In this document: in pieces, positions 1 to 6,752 of the stretch
Position numbering within the stretch: the first letter of the stretch is position 1
How the letters are laid out: each line of letters opens with the position of its first letter
Source of the DNA: an uncultured Trueperaceae bacterium
GTDB taxonomy: Bacteria; Deinococcota; Deinococci; Deinococcales; Trueperaceae
Direction of reading: 5' to 3'
NCBI GenBank assembly: GCA_937911855.1
Contig: CALDPK010000169.1
Coordinates: forward strand, 1 to 13,443
Length of the DNA stretch: 13,443 bases
Program-made: the position numbers and the translations under genes
The notes under the pieces: model-generated
What the model was told of the DNA's origin: nothing
Databases searched by the model: none
What the model saw: only the letters and a program-made list of their open reading frames with translations

Positions 1-787
1 TGAGTGACTCATCGAGTGCCCGCCGGGCGATGCCGACCGAGCCGGCCCCCACCGGGATGCGGGTCTTGTCGAGCGTCTTCATGGCGATGCGGAAGCCGTC
101 ACCCACCTCGCCGAGCATGTTGACGAGCGGAACCCGCACGTTGTCGAACGTGAGTTCGGCGGTGTACGAGGCACGTTGCCCCATCTTGCCGTGCAGCTTG
201 GCGTGCGTGAAACCGGGCGTGTCCTTCTCGACCACGATGGCAACTGACGCCTTGGTGCCTGCCGAAGGATCGGTCGTCGCGAACACCACGGTCACGTCAG
301 CCAGGCCGCCGTTGGTGATCCACATCTTGCTGCCGTTCAGCACGATCTCGTCGCCCTCGATGGTCGCGCGCGTGCCCATCGCCGCGGCATCTGAGCCGTT
401 ATCGGCCTCGGACAGTGCAAAGGCGGCCAGTGACGGTTTCTCCAGCAGCGGCGCCAGGAAACGCTCCTTCTGCCCGTCACTGCCGGCGAGCAGTATGGGG
501 GTGATGCCCAGTTCCGAGGCCATCAGGATCGTATAGATGCCCATGCAGCCCCAGGCGAGTTCTTCGCCGACGATGATCTCGTCGAGCATGCCCAGGCCCA
601 GTCCGCCGAGCTCCTCGGGAACGCCGGTGTTCAGGAGTCCCAGCGCGTGCGCCTGTGCGACCACGTCCTCCGGGTAGCTTTCCTCTGCGTCGTGCTTCGC
701 TGCCGCCGGCGCGATCACTTCACGCGCGAACTGGCGGGCCAGCGCCTGGATCTGTTTCTGTTCGTCTGACAGGCTGAATCCGATCAT
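1..787 (-). CDS. Acyl-CoA dehydrogenase, partial (3' end outside window)
   Basis: This is an FAD-dependent acyl-CoA dehydrogenase, which introduces the alpha,beta double bond in an acyl-CoA and passes electrons to electron-transfer flavoprotein. The minus-strand reading from ATG at 787 is open for 262 codons to base 1 (begins MIGFSLSDEQKQIQALARQF). Visible landmarks are the helical N-terminal domain, then ALSEADNGSD at residues 124-133 and KMWITNGG near 154-161, the usual flavin/substrate signature region. The family's SEP..GSD is here SEADNGSD. The C-terminal domain with the catalytic glutamate lies beyond the window, so chain-length or branched-chain specificity cannot be judged. Its ATG overlaps the TGA of the upstream paralogue (ATGA at 787-784), and AGGGG lies just upstream, so the two are probably co-transcribed and translationally coupled. 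Confidence 0.93.
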   Translation of the reverse strand, partial: MIGFSLSDEQKQIQALARQFAREVIAPAAAKHDAEESYPEDVVAQAHALGLLNTGVPEELGGLGLGMLDEIIVGEELAWGCMGIYTILMASELGITPILLAGSDGQKERFLAPLLEKPSLAAFALSEADNGSDAAAMGTRATIEGDEIVLNGSKMWITNGGLADVTVVFATTDPSAGTKASVAIVVEKDTPGFTHAKLHGKMGQRASYTAELTFDNVRVPLVNMLGEVGDGFRIAMKTLDKTRIPVGAGSVGIARRALDESL

Positions 788-1938
788 TCCCGTCCCCTTT
801 CACGCCTCAGTTGCCTGCTTATGACCATGCGCTGGATCTCGCTGGTCCCTTCGTATATGCGGGTGACCCGTGCGTCGCGGTAATAGCGCTCCACCGGGAA
901 GTCCTTCGAGTAGCCGTAACCACCGTGGATCTGCACGGCCGCGTCGGTGATGAAGCCGGCGGCCTCGCTGGCGAACAGTTTGGCGACGGCTGCCTCACGC
1001 GTCACACGGTAACCGTTGTCCTTGAGCCATGCAGCTTTCTGCGTCAGCAGCCGGGCTGCGTCGAGTTTCACGACCATGTCCGCCAGGCTGAAGCCGACTC
1101 CCTGGAAGAACCTGATCGGCTGGCCGAAAGCCTCGCGCTGCTCGCTGTACTGTTCGGCAGCGTCGAGGGCAGCGCGGGCGATGCCGACTGCCTGCGCCGC
1201 GATGTTGATGCGGCCGGAGTCCAGCTGCGACATGGCGATGACGAAGCCCTGGCCCGGTTCACCCACCAGGTGCGAGTCGGGCACGAAGCAGTCCTGGAAC
1301 ATGACCGGACTGGTCACTGCCGCGTGCTGCCCCATCTTGCGTTCAGCTTCTCCGGGGCTGAGCCCCTCGGTGCCTTTCAGAACAACGAAGCAGGAGATCC
1401 CGCGCACGCCCGCTTCAGGTTCGGTGCGGGCCAGTACCAGGTACAGGTCGGCGTCGCGGCCGCTGGTTATCCAGGCTTTCTCGCCGTTCAGTATCCAGCC
1501 GCCGTCAGTCTTCTCGGCGCGCGTTCGGATGGCAGCGGCGTCGGATCCGCAGTGGGGTTCGCTCAGGCAGAATGCGCCGATCCAGTCACCGCCGGCCAGG
1601 CGCGGCAGCCACTCCTGGCGCTGCTCTTCCGTTCCGTAGGTCAGCAGGCTGCTCTGGGGGAAACCGTTGCTGACGCCCATGATGGTTGACACGGACGCGT
1701 CGGCAGAGGCGATCTCCTCAAGGGCCGTAACCATCGCGAGGGCGTCCAGGCCGGCACCGCCGTACTCCTCGGGCGTCATCACGCCCATGAGTCCCAGTCC
1801 GGCGAGTCCCTTGAGGGCTTCACGGGGGAAGCGCTGTTCGCGGTCGAGTCCGGCCGCGGCCGGAGCGATTTCCTTGCGGGCGTATTCCCGGACCATCTGC
1901 TGAAGCTGCAGCAGTTCGGGAGGCAGGGCAAAATTCAA
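784..1938 (-). CDS. Acyl-CoA dehydrogenase (short/branched-chain type)
   Basis: This is a complete 384-residue FAD-dependent acyl-CoA dehydrogenase, the normal length for the soluble short/medium/branched-chain family. Signature 1 is CLSEPHCGSD (about 124-133), KAWITSG lies near 154-160, and the C-terminal signature has GGYGYSKDFPVER followed by IYEGTSEIQR, where the glutamate (about E363) is the position of the catalytic base in short-chain family members. The start is TTG at 1938-1936, chosen because GGAAGG lies 8 nt upstream and no ATG/GTG lies in frame between the two. It is the first gene of a two-gene acyl-CoA dehydrogenase unit, overlapping the next gene by ATGA. The actual substrate is not readable; butyryl-, isovaleryl- or 2-methylbutyryl-CoA are all possible, and the neighbouring branched-chain amino-acid transporter makes the last two attractive but unproven. 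Confidence 0.95.
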   Translation of the reverse strand: MNFALPPELLQLQQMVREYARKEIAPAAAGLDREQRFPREALKGLAGLGLMGVMTPEEYGGAGLDALAMVTALEEIASADASVSTIMGVSNGFPQSSLLTYGTEEQRQEWLPRLAGGDWIGAFCLSEPHCGSDAAAIRTRAEKTDGGWILNGEKAWITSGRDADLYLVLARTEPEAGVRGISCFVVLKGTEGLSPGEAERKMGQHAAVTSPVMFQDCFVPDSHLVGEPGQGFVIAMSQLDSGRINIAAQAVGIARAALDAAEQYSEQREAFGQPIRFFQGVGFSLADMVVKLDAARLLTQKAAWLKDNGYRVTREAAVAKLFASEAAGFITDAAVQIHGGYGYSKDFPVERYYRDARVTRIYEGTSEIQRMVISRQLRRERGRE

Positions 1939-1976
1939 GTGAAGTACCTTCCGTACATGTCTTGTGCTCGCCTTCC

Positions 1977-1982
1977 ATCTTA
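1977..1982 (-). promoter_or_regulatory. Possible -10 box for the acyl-CoA dehydrogenase pair
   Basis: On the minus strand TAAGAT (4/6 of TATAAT, with the key A2 and T6) lies about 38 nt upstream of the TTG start. No convincing -35 is visible at 16-18 nt. This is a weak call by inspection only. Confidence 0.25.
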
Positions 1983-2004
1983 CCGCGCGCCGGCAGGCCG
2001 GGCA

Positions 2005-2018
2005 GCCATTACAATGGC
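2005..2018 (+). promoter_or_regulatory. -10 box within a small palindrome upstream of the SCP2 gene
   Basis: TACAAT at 2010-2015 is a good -10 hexamer 21 nt upstream of the ATG, with no clear -35. It is embedded in GCCATT-AC-AATGGC, six-base inverted arms (2005-2010 and 2013-2018) around a two-base centre. A protein bound to the palindrome would cover the -10, so it is a candidate operator as well as a promoter element. Both roles are inferred. Confidence 0.4.
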
Positions 2019-2036
2019 CTGCATGAGGTGGCTGGC

Positions 2037-2378
2037 ATGAACACGACCGAACTGTTGCACCGCGTCCCCGAGGTCATCGACCCCCAGGCTGCACAGGGCA
2101 CCACGGCCGTCATTCAGTATCAACTGGAAACGCCCGTCTATCACGAGTTCCAGGACGGTCAGGTCACTGCTGTCACCGGAACCCACGAGAAACCGGATGT
2201 GACGGTGATAATCACCGAGGAGAACATCCGCAAGCTGCTGGCGGGCGAACTCAAGCTGGGCCGGGCGGTATTCACCGGCAAGCTGCGCGTCCGCGGCGAC
2301 CTGCTGCTGGCGCAGCGGCTGATCGGTCTGGTGGACCGTCAGGCGCTCACGCGCATACTGGAAGAGACGTCAGCCTGA
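2037..2378 (+). CDS. SCP2 sterol-carrier domain protein
   Basis: This is a 113-residue protein made of a single SCP2 (sterol carrier protein 2-like) domain, a fold with a hydrophobic pocket that binds lipids or fatty acyl chains; its bacterial function is generally unknown. The family pattern is seen in VIQYQLETPVYHEFQDGQV, the DVTVIITEENIRKLLAGEL segment and the closing GKLRVRGDLLLAQRLIGLV, where the lipid pocket is usually completed by the C-terminal helix. ATG at 2037 is preferred over an in-frame ATG 25 codons upstream because GAGGTG sits at 2025-2030 and the longer N-terminus (MCSPSILPRAGRP) is not domain-like. It lies divergent from the acyl-CoA dehydrogenases, so a role in acyl-lipid handling is a reasonable guess. 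Its stop codon is one base from the stop of the convergent aspartokinase. Confidence 0.88.
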   Translation: MNTTELLHRVPEVIDPQAAQGTTAVIQYQLETPVYHEFQDGQVTAVTGTHEKPDVTVIITEENIRKLLAGELKLGRAVFTGKLRVRGDLLLAQRLIGLVDRQALTRILEETSA

Positions 2379-2379
2379 C

Positions 2380-2898
2380 TCAGGGCAGTTCGGATTCAAG
2401 CCCGAACGCTGCATGAACCGAACGCAGCGCATCTTTCGCATGATCCAGGCCCACCACCACGGATATCCGCACTTCGCTGGTGGCGATCATCTCGATGTTG
2501 GCCCCGGCATCCGAAACCGCCTGGAACATGCGGGCGGCGATGCCCGGGGTTGAACCGATCGCTATCCCGACCACCGACAGTTTGGCGATGTCCCCGTCAG
2601 CGGCTACGCTGCCGCCGGTCTCAGCCAGGATCGGCCGGATCGCAGCGAGCGCGTCCTCGACCAGGTCCTTCTTCACGGTGAAGGCCATCTGCTGACGGCT
2701 GTCCCCTGCGCCGGGTACGCCCTGGATGATCATGTCCGCGCTGACGCCCGCGTCACCCAAAGCACCGAACAGTCGGGCTGCAACGCCCGGCCTGTCCTGC
2801 ACGCCTTTCACGCTGATCCGGTACTGATTGGTGTCGAGCGCGACGCCCGTGACCGGGTGCGCGCGGATGGCCTGGGCTTCCCCGTTTCCAAGATCCAT
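2380..2898 (-). CDS. lysC: Aspartokinase beta subunit (in-frame internal start)
   Basis: An ATG at 2898-2896 is in frame with the aspartokinase and corresponds to residue 252. It would give a 172-residue protein containing a short linker and both ACT domains. AAGGAAGGA (2916-2908 on the minus strand) is an excellent SD 9 nt before it. Known alpha2beta2 aspartokinases (Corynebacterium lysC, B. subtilis aspartokinase II, Thermus) make their beta subunit from an internal start at about residue 246-250 of alpha, the same place as here. The sequence shows the SD and start; production of beta is inferred from family knowledge. Confidence 0.7.
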   Translation of the reverse strand: MDLGNGEAQAIRAHPVTGVALDTNQYRISVKGVQDRPGVAARLFGALGDAGVSADMIIQGVPGAGDSRQQMAFTVKKDLVEDALAAIRPILAETGGSVAADGDIAKLSVVGIAIGSTPGIAARMFQAVSDAGANIEMIATSEVRISVVVGLDHAKDALRSVHAAFGLESELP

Positions 2899-3651
2899 TA
2901 CCAGTGTTCCTTCCTTGAAATCGAAACTTGAACGGACGTGCATGACGATGCCGTAATGGCGGGCGTACCAGACGCTGCGCGTGTCCAGAACGCGGGCGCC
3001 GAGCGAAGCCAGTTCGATCATCTCGTCGTAGTCGATGCGGTCCAGCTTGCGCGCTGACGGGATCAGGTGCGGATCGGTCGTGTAGATGCCGTCCGTGTCC
3101 GTGTAGATCTCGCATTCCTGCACGCCCAGGGCGGCCGCCAGGGCAACTGCCGTGGTGTCCGAGCCGCCGCGGCCCAGCGTGGTGCGGTTGCCGGCAGCGT
3201 CATGACCCTGGAAACCCGCGACCACGGCCACGTCAATGTCGGCAAGCGCAGCCTGCAGTCCGGCGGAGTCGACGCCCAGGATGCGGGCCGTACCGTGCAG
3301 GCTGTCGGTGTGGATGCCGGCCTGACTGCCGTCGAAACTGCGGGCACGCACCCCCAGGTCGTGCAGCGCCATGCTCAGCAGCGCGATGCTCTGCATCTCC
3401 CCCGTGGCCATCAGCACGTCCAGCTCGCGTTTCGACGGCCGGCTTGTGACTTCGCGGGCAAGGCTGATGAGCCTGTCGGTGCTGCGGCCCATGGCCGAGA
3501 CAGTGACCACGGCTTTGGAACCGCTCTCGACTACGCGGGCGATGCGGCTGGCGACTTTGCGCAGCCGCTCCACATCGCCTACGCTCGTGCCGCCGAATTT
3601 CTGGACGGTTACGGGCCACGGCAGCGTCTTGACGGGTACGGCAGTCTCCAT
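2380..3651 (-). CDS. lysC: Aspartokinase (alpha subunit, with ACT domains)
   Basis: Aspartate kinase phosphorylates aspartate to aspartyl-phosphate, the first step to lysine, threonine, methionine and diaminopimelate. The 423 residues begin with the amino-acid-kinase domain (KFGGTSVG at 18-25 for ATP/aspartate binding; later TTLGRGGSDTTA and EIYTDTDGIYTTDPH). The C-terminal part has two ACT repeats, around ISVKGVQDRPGVAARLFGALGDAGVSADMI and LSVVGIAIGSTPGIAARMFQAVSDAGANIEMI, which bind effector amino acids. Length and order match the short monofunctional class of Corynebacterium/Bacillus II/Thermus, not the bifunctional homoserine-dehydrogenase fusions. The ATG at 3651 has no clear SD; a -10-like TAGACT ends 6 nt upstream, suggesting a leaderless mRNA. 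The gene carries an internal start for a beta subunit (separate entry). No lysine riboswitch or attenuator fits in the 78-base divergent gap with the reductase gene. Confidence 0.96.
   Translation of the reverse strand: METAVPVKTLPWPVTVQKFGGTSVGDVERLRKVASRIARVVESGSKAVVTVSAMGRSTDRLISLAREVTSRPSKRELDVLMATGEMQSIALLSMALHDLGVRARSFDGSQAGIHTDSLHGTARILGVDSAGLQAALADIDVAVVAGFQGHDAAGNRTTLGRGGSDTTAVALAAALGVQECEIYTDTDGIYTTDPHLIPSARKLDRIDYDEMIELASLGARVLDTRSVWYARHYGIVMHVRSSFDFKEGTLVMDLGNGEAQAIRAHPVTGVALDTNQYRISVKGVQDRPGVAARLFGALGDAGVSADMIIQGVPGAGDSRQQMAFTVKKDLVEDALAAIRPILAETGGSVAADGDIAKLSVVGIAIGSTPGIAARMFQAVSDAGANIEMIATSEVRISVVVGLDHAKDALRSVHAAFGLESELP
2908..2916 (-). promoter_or_regulatory. Internal Shine-Dalgarno for the aspartokinase beta start
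   Basis: AAGGAAGGA inside the aspartokinase coding sequence lies 9 nt upstream of the in-frame ATG at 2898. It is stronger than anything in front of the alpha start at 3651, where no SD can be seen. Confidence 0.65.
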
Positions 3652-3657
3652 CCCGGA

Positions 3658-3663
3658 AGTCTA
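3658..3663 (-). promoter_or_regulatory. Possible -10 box of a leaderless aspartokinase transcript
   Basis: TAGACT (TANNNT pattern) ends 6 nt before the ATG at 3651, and there is no SD. Such spacing would place the transcription start at or next to the start codon. No convincing -35 is visible, so confidence is low. Confidence 0.3.
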
Positions 3664-3717
3664 CTACGCCCCGGAATGCGTCACCCATGCATGACACGCG
3701 CGGCGGCGGCAAGCTGA

Positions 3718-3723
3718 CATGAT
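3718..3723 (+). promoter_or_regulatory. Possible -10 box of the reductase gene
   Basis: CATGAT (conserved A2 and T6 only) ends 6 nt before the GTG start at 3730. It is noted because the same spacing recurs before the aspartokinase and ruvC starts. The competing reading is GGAG at 3724-3727 acting as an SD only 2 nt from the start, which would be unusually close. Confidence 0.2.
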
Positions 3724-3729
3724 GGAGCT

Positions 3730-5103
3730 GTGAGTGATCTGAACGCATTTCGCGTGGCCATCGTCGGCGCCGGACCAGCGGGATTCTATACGGCAGAATC
3801 ACTGCTCAAGGCCGACGAGCTGGCCACAATCGACATATTTGACCGCCTGCCCACACCGTACGGCCTGGTCCGCTACGGCGTGGCCCCCGACCATCACCGC
3901 ATCAAATCAGTCGCGCAGATGCTGGCCCGCACCGGCCGGCACGAACGCGTGCGCTTCCTGGGCAATGTGGAGTACGGCCGGGACCTGCAGCTGAGCGACC
4001 TGCTCAGGCACTACCACGCGGTGGTGTTCGCTGTGGGCGCGCCGCTGGACCGCAGCCTGGGCATCCCGGGTGAAGACCTGCCGGGCAGCCTGTCAGCCAC
4101 CGAATTCGTCGCCTGGTACAACGGCCACCCCGACTACGTGCACCTGGAACCAGACCTGGGCTCCGAAACAGCCGTCGTCGTGGGCCTGGGCAACGTCGCC
4201 ATCGACGTCACCCGCATCCTTGCCAGGAGCGCCGATGAACTGCGTGCCACCGACATTGCCACGCACGCCCTCGAGCAGCTTGCTGAAAGCCGCGTAAAGG
4301 ACGTCATCCTGCTGGGCCGGCGCGGCCCGGCGCAGGCCCGGTTCACCACCAAGGAACTCCGCGAACTGGGCGAGCTGGACAATGCAGACGTCATCGTTGA
4401 ACCGTCAGAACTCGAGCTCGACCTTTACAGCCGCATGGAAGCCGAATCGGACCGCAACGTGCAGCGCAACCTGCAGGTACTCGAGGAGTTCCGCTCGCTG
4501 CCGCGGGCAGGCAAACCCCGGCGGGTGCACCTGCGCTTCCTGCGCTCCCCTGTTCAGCTGGAAGGCAACGGGCGCCTGGAACGCGTGCGCCTCGAGCGCA
4601 ACGAACTGGCAGGTGCGCCGGGCCTGGGCATGAGCGCCGTCGGCACGGGCGAGTTCGAGGAGATCGACGCCGGCCTGCTGTTCCGCTCCGTCGGTTACCG
4701 CGGCACTGCCCTGCCCCACGTGCCGTTCGATGCAAAGGCGGCGGTCATCCCGAACCATCAGGGCCGGGTGTTGTCGGAACCCGGCGGTTCCGCCGTTCCG
4801 GGTGTGTACGCAGTGGGCTGGATCAAGCGTGGCCCCAGCGGGGTCATCGGCTCCAACAAGGCTGACGGCATGGAGACCGCAGCCAGCATCATGGCGGACG
4901 CCCGCCGTGAACTTGAGCCTGGTGCTGCCGAGCCGGCTGCCATCGACAGGCTGCTCGCCTCCCGTTCGGTTGAACCGGTGAGCTTCCCCGACTGGGAGCA
5001 TCTGGACCGCCTCGAGCTTGCACGCGGTGAAGCCAGCGGCCGTCCCCGCGAGAAGCTGACCAGCCTGCAGGAAATGCTCGACGCGATCAAACAGCCAGCC
5101 TGA
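3730..5103 (+). CDS. fprA: Ferredoxin/adrenodoxin-type NADP+ reductase (FprA family)
   Basis: This is a 457-residue soluble flavoprotein that shuttles electrons between NADP(H) and a ferredoxin. It has the FAD Rossmann motif VAIVGAGPAGFY (about 9-20), the family-specific DRLPTPYGLVRYGVAPDHHRIK, a second dinucleotide motif VVGLGNVAIDVTRIL (about 150-164) with LGRRGPAQARFTTKEL after it, and the C-terminal GWIKRGPSGVIGSNKADGMETA (from about 363) that closes over FAD. These identify the adrenodoxin-reductase/FprA type rather than plant-type FNR or thioredoxin-reductase-like FNR. GTG at 3730 is the only usable start: an in-frame TGA lies 15 bases upstream. No ferredoxin or P450 gene is in the window, so its partner is unknown. 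It is transcribed divergently from aspartokinase and followed by a hairpin, so it is probably monocistronic. Confidence 0.94.
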   Translation: MSDLNAFRVAIVGAGPAGFYTAESLLKADELATIDIFDRLPTPYGLVRYGVAPDHHRIKSVAQMLARTGRHERVRFLGNVEYGRDLQLSDLLRHYHAVVFAVGAPLDRSLGIPGEDLPGSLSATEFVAWYNGHPDYVHLEPDLGSETAVVVGLGNVAIDVTRILARSADELRATDIATHALEQLAESRVKDVILLGRRGPAQARFTTKELRELGELDNADVIVEPSELELDLYSRMEAESDRNVQRNLQVLEEFRSLPRAGKPRRVHLRFLRSPVQLEGNGRLERVRLERNELAGAPGLGMSAVGTGEFEEIDAGLLFRSVGYRGTALPHVPFDAKAAVIPNHQGRVLSEPGGSAVPGVYAVGWIKRGPSGVIGSNKADGMETAASIMADARRELEPGAAEPAAIDRLLASRSVEPVSFPDWEHLDRLELARGEASGRPREKLTSLQEMLDAIKQPA

Positions 5104-5110
5104 CCCACAT

Positions 5111-5139
5111 GCTGCCGGCAGGTTTCGCCTGCCGGCAGC
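5111..5139 (+). terminator. Strong hairpin after the reductase gene
   Basis: GCTGCCGGCAGG (5111-5122), loop TTTCG, then the exact complement CCTGCCGGCAGC (5128-5139): a perfect 12-bp GC-rich stem starting 8 bases after the stop codon. No T tract follows, so it may need a helper factor or serve as an mRNA 3' stabiliser rather than a classic intrinsic terminator. Confidence 0.6.
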
Positions 5140-5168
5140 CGAGTCCGTGCCGCGCGGCCGTTCTCATC

Positions 5169-5177
5169 TGTTATCAT
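5169..5177 (+). promoter_or_regulatory. Extended -10 promoter for livGFHM
   Basis: TGTTATCAT fits the extended -10 pattern TGnTATnAT. It lies between the hairpin after the reductase gene and the livG start and would give a leader of about 55 nt. No -35 of note is visible, which is acceptable for an extended -10. Confidence 0.45.
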
Positions 5178-5239
5178 CTCCCGCAGCAACACCCAAGCCG
5201 GCACTGCGCCGCACCATATTTGCGGGAGGATGAGTTTCC

Positions 5240-6058
5240 TTGGTTTCACATACTCACTCTCAGGCAGGCGGAGCTGCAACTCCCCTGCTCGAGATCAAAT
5301 CCCTGGTAAAGGATTTCGGTGGGCTGCGCGCTGTCAACAACTGCAGTTTCGACGTCCCCGAAGGCAGCATCACAGGGCTGATCGGTCCCAACGGCGCTGG
5401 CAAGACGACGGTTTTCAGCCTCGTCTCCGGCTTCCATGTTCCTGATTCCGGCACCGTCACCTTCGACGGCAAAGACATCACCGGCCTCCCCTCACACCGC
5501 ATATTCCGGCACGGCCTGAGCCGCACCTTCCAGATCCCCCGGGAACACAAAAGCCTGACGCTGCTGGAGAACCTGATGCTGGTTCCACCGGCCCAGATCG
5601 GCGAGAACCCTGCCGCCATGCTGTTCCGCTTCGGCGAAGTGCGGCTGCAGGAGCGGGCCATTCGCGAGAAAGCCCGCGAGATACTCGAGTTCACCAACCT
5701 GACGCACGTCGAGAACGAGTACGCAGGCAACCTGTCCGGCGGCCAGAAGAAGCTGCTGGAACTTGCCCGCACGCTCATGTCCGATCCAAAACTCATACTG
5801 CTGGACGAACCGGCAGCCGGGGTCAATCCCACCCTCATGGAGAAGATCCGTGAGCGCATCATCCAGCTCAACCGCGAGCGTGGCATCACCTTCCTGCTCA
5901 TCGAACACGACATGCCGCTGGTCATGGGTCTGTGCGATCCCGTCATCGTCATGAACGCCGGCTCGAAGCTTGCAGAAGGTAAACCCGAACTCATCCGCGA
6001 AGACCCCCGCGTGCTTGAAGCCTACCTGGGAGGGCAATATGCCACTGCTGAAGGTTGA
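5240..6058 (+). CDS. livG: Branched-chain amino-acid ABC transporter ATP-binding protein LivG
   Basis: This is one of the two cytoplasmic ATPases that drive the LivHM permease for branched-chain or other hydrophobic amino acids. In the 272 residues, Walker A GPNGAGKTT is at 49-57, the ABC signature LSGGQ at 165-169, Walker B LILLDEP at 185-191 and the switch histidine in IEHD at about 223. The LivG-type insertion between Walker A and the signature (FQIPREHKSLTLLENLML...) and the tail VLEAYLGGQYA are present. TTG at 5240 is the start: GGGAGGA (5224-5230) lies 9 nt upstream, whereas ATG at 5229 is in another frame and overlaps the SD. A somewhat long N-terminus of about 15 residues precedes the domain. 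It is first in the livGFHM operon and overlaps livF by 20 bases. Confidence 0.94.
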   Translation: MVSHTHSQAGGAATPLLEIKSLVKDFGGLRAVNNCSFDVPEGSITGLIGPNGAGKTTVFSLVSGFHVPDSGTVTFDGKDITGLPSHRIFRHGLSRTFQIPREHKSLTLLENLMLVPPAQIGENPAAMLFRFGEVRLQERAIREKAREILEFTNLTHVENEYAGNLSGGQKKLLELARTLMSDPKLILLDEPAAGVNPTLMEKIRERIIQLNRERGITFLLIEHDMPLVMGLCDPVIVMNAGSKLAEGKPELIREDPRVLEAYLGGQYATAEG

Positions 6059-6752
6059 GGGCGTGACGGGCGGTTACGGCGGCATGGAAGTCCTCCGCGA
6101 CGTGTCCATCGAGGTCGGCCACGGCGAGATTGTCAGCATCATCGGACCCAACGGGGCCGGCAAGTCAACAGTAATGAAGACCGTGTTCGGACTGCTGAAG
6201 CCGTGGAAAGGCTCGATCACGTTCGAAGGCCGCTCCATCGCCGGGCTCAGCCCGGACAAGGTCGTCCGTGAAGGCCTGTGTTACGTGCCGCAGGTGGAGA
6301 ACGTCTTCCCCAGCCTGACGGTCGAGGAGAACCTCGAGATGGGCGCTTACCTGCTGAAAGGTTCGCTGCAGCAGCGCAAGCAGCGCATCTTCGACATGTT
6401 CCCGCGTCTGGCCGAACGGCGCCGGCAGCGGGCCGGCAAGATGTCGGGCGGTGAACGCCAGATGGTTGCCATGGGCCGGGCACTGATGCTGGATCCGCGG
6501 CTGCTGCTGCTCGACGAGCCGTCGGCCGGCCTTGCGCCGCTGATGGTGGACAGCATCTTCGAGACGGTCAGAACGATCAACGACGCCGGCGTGGCCATCC
6601 TGATGGTCGAGCAGAACGCACGCAAGTCGCTTGAACTGGCTGACCGTGGCTACGTGCTGGCTACCGGAACGAACCAGGTCGAAGGCAGCGGCCAGGAGCT
6701 CCTGGCCAACCCCGACATCGCGCGTCTTTACCTTGGAGGACCGAGTGCCTGA
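6039..6752 (+). CDS. livF: Branched-chain amino-acid ABC transporter ATP-binding protein LivF
   Basis: The second ATPase of the LivGFHM transporter has 237 residues, the usual LivF length. Walker A GPNGAGKST is at 36-44, the signature SGGER at about 136-140, and Walker B LLLLDEP at 155-161. The switch position reads VEQN rather than VEHD, which is typical of LivF. The tail DIARLYLGGPSA is the LivF-type C-terminus. ATG at 6039 is chosen because GGAGG lies 5 nt upstream and the protein then begins PLLKVEGVTGGYGG as in the family; the reading frame is open further upstream but that extension lies inside livG. The overlaps (20 bases with livG, 8 with livH) indicate one transcript with coupled translation. 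Confidence 0.94.
   Translation: MPLLKVEGVTGGYGGMEVLRDVSIEVGHGEIVSIIGPNGAGKSTVMKTVFGLLKPWKGSITFEGRSIAGLSPDKVVREGLCYVPQVENVFPSLTVEENLEMGAYLLKGSLQQRKQRIFDMFPRLAERRRQRAGKMSGGERQMVAMGRALMLDPRLLLLDEPSAGLAPLMVDSIFETVRTINDAGVAILMVEQNARKSLELADRGYVLATGTNQVEGSGQELLANPDIARLYLGGPSA

Noticed and set aside
811..1689. 292-codon open frame antisense to the acyl-CoA dehydrogenase
   Set aside because: It has no domain and no SD, and is fully covered by a clear enzyme on the other strand.
5970..6038. Longer N-terminus for LivF
   Set aside because: The extra 23 residues lie inside livG, do not resemble LivF and lack an SD; ATG at 6039 has GGAGG at 5 nt.
6631..6744. Longer N-terminus for LivH
   Set aside because: The extension overlaps the LivF coding sequence; GTG at 6745 with GGAGGA 4 nt upstream is a better start.
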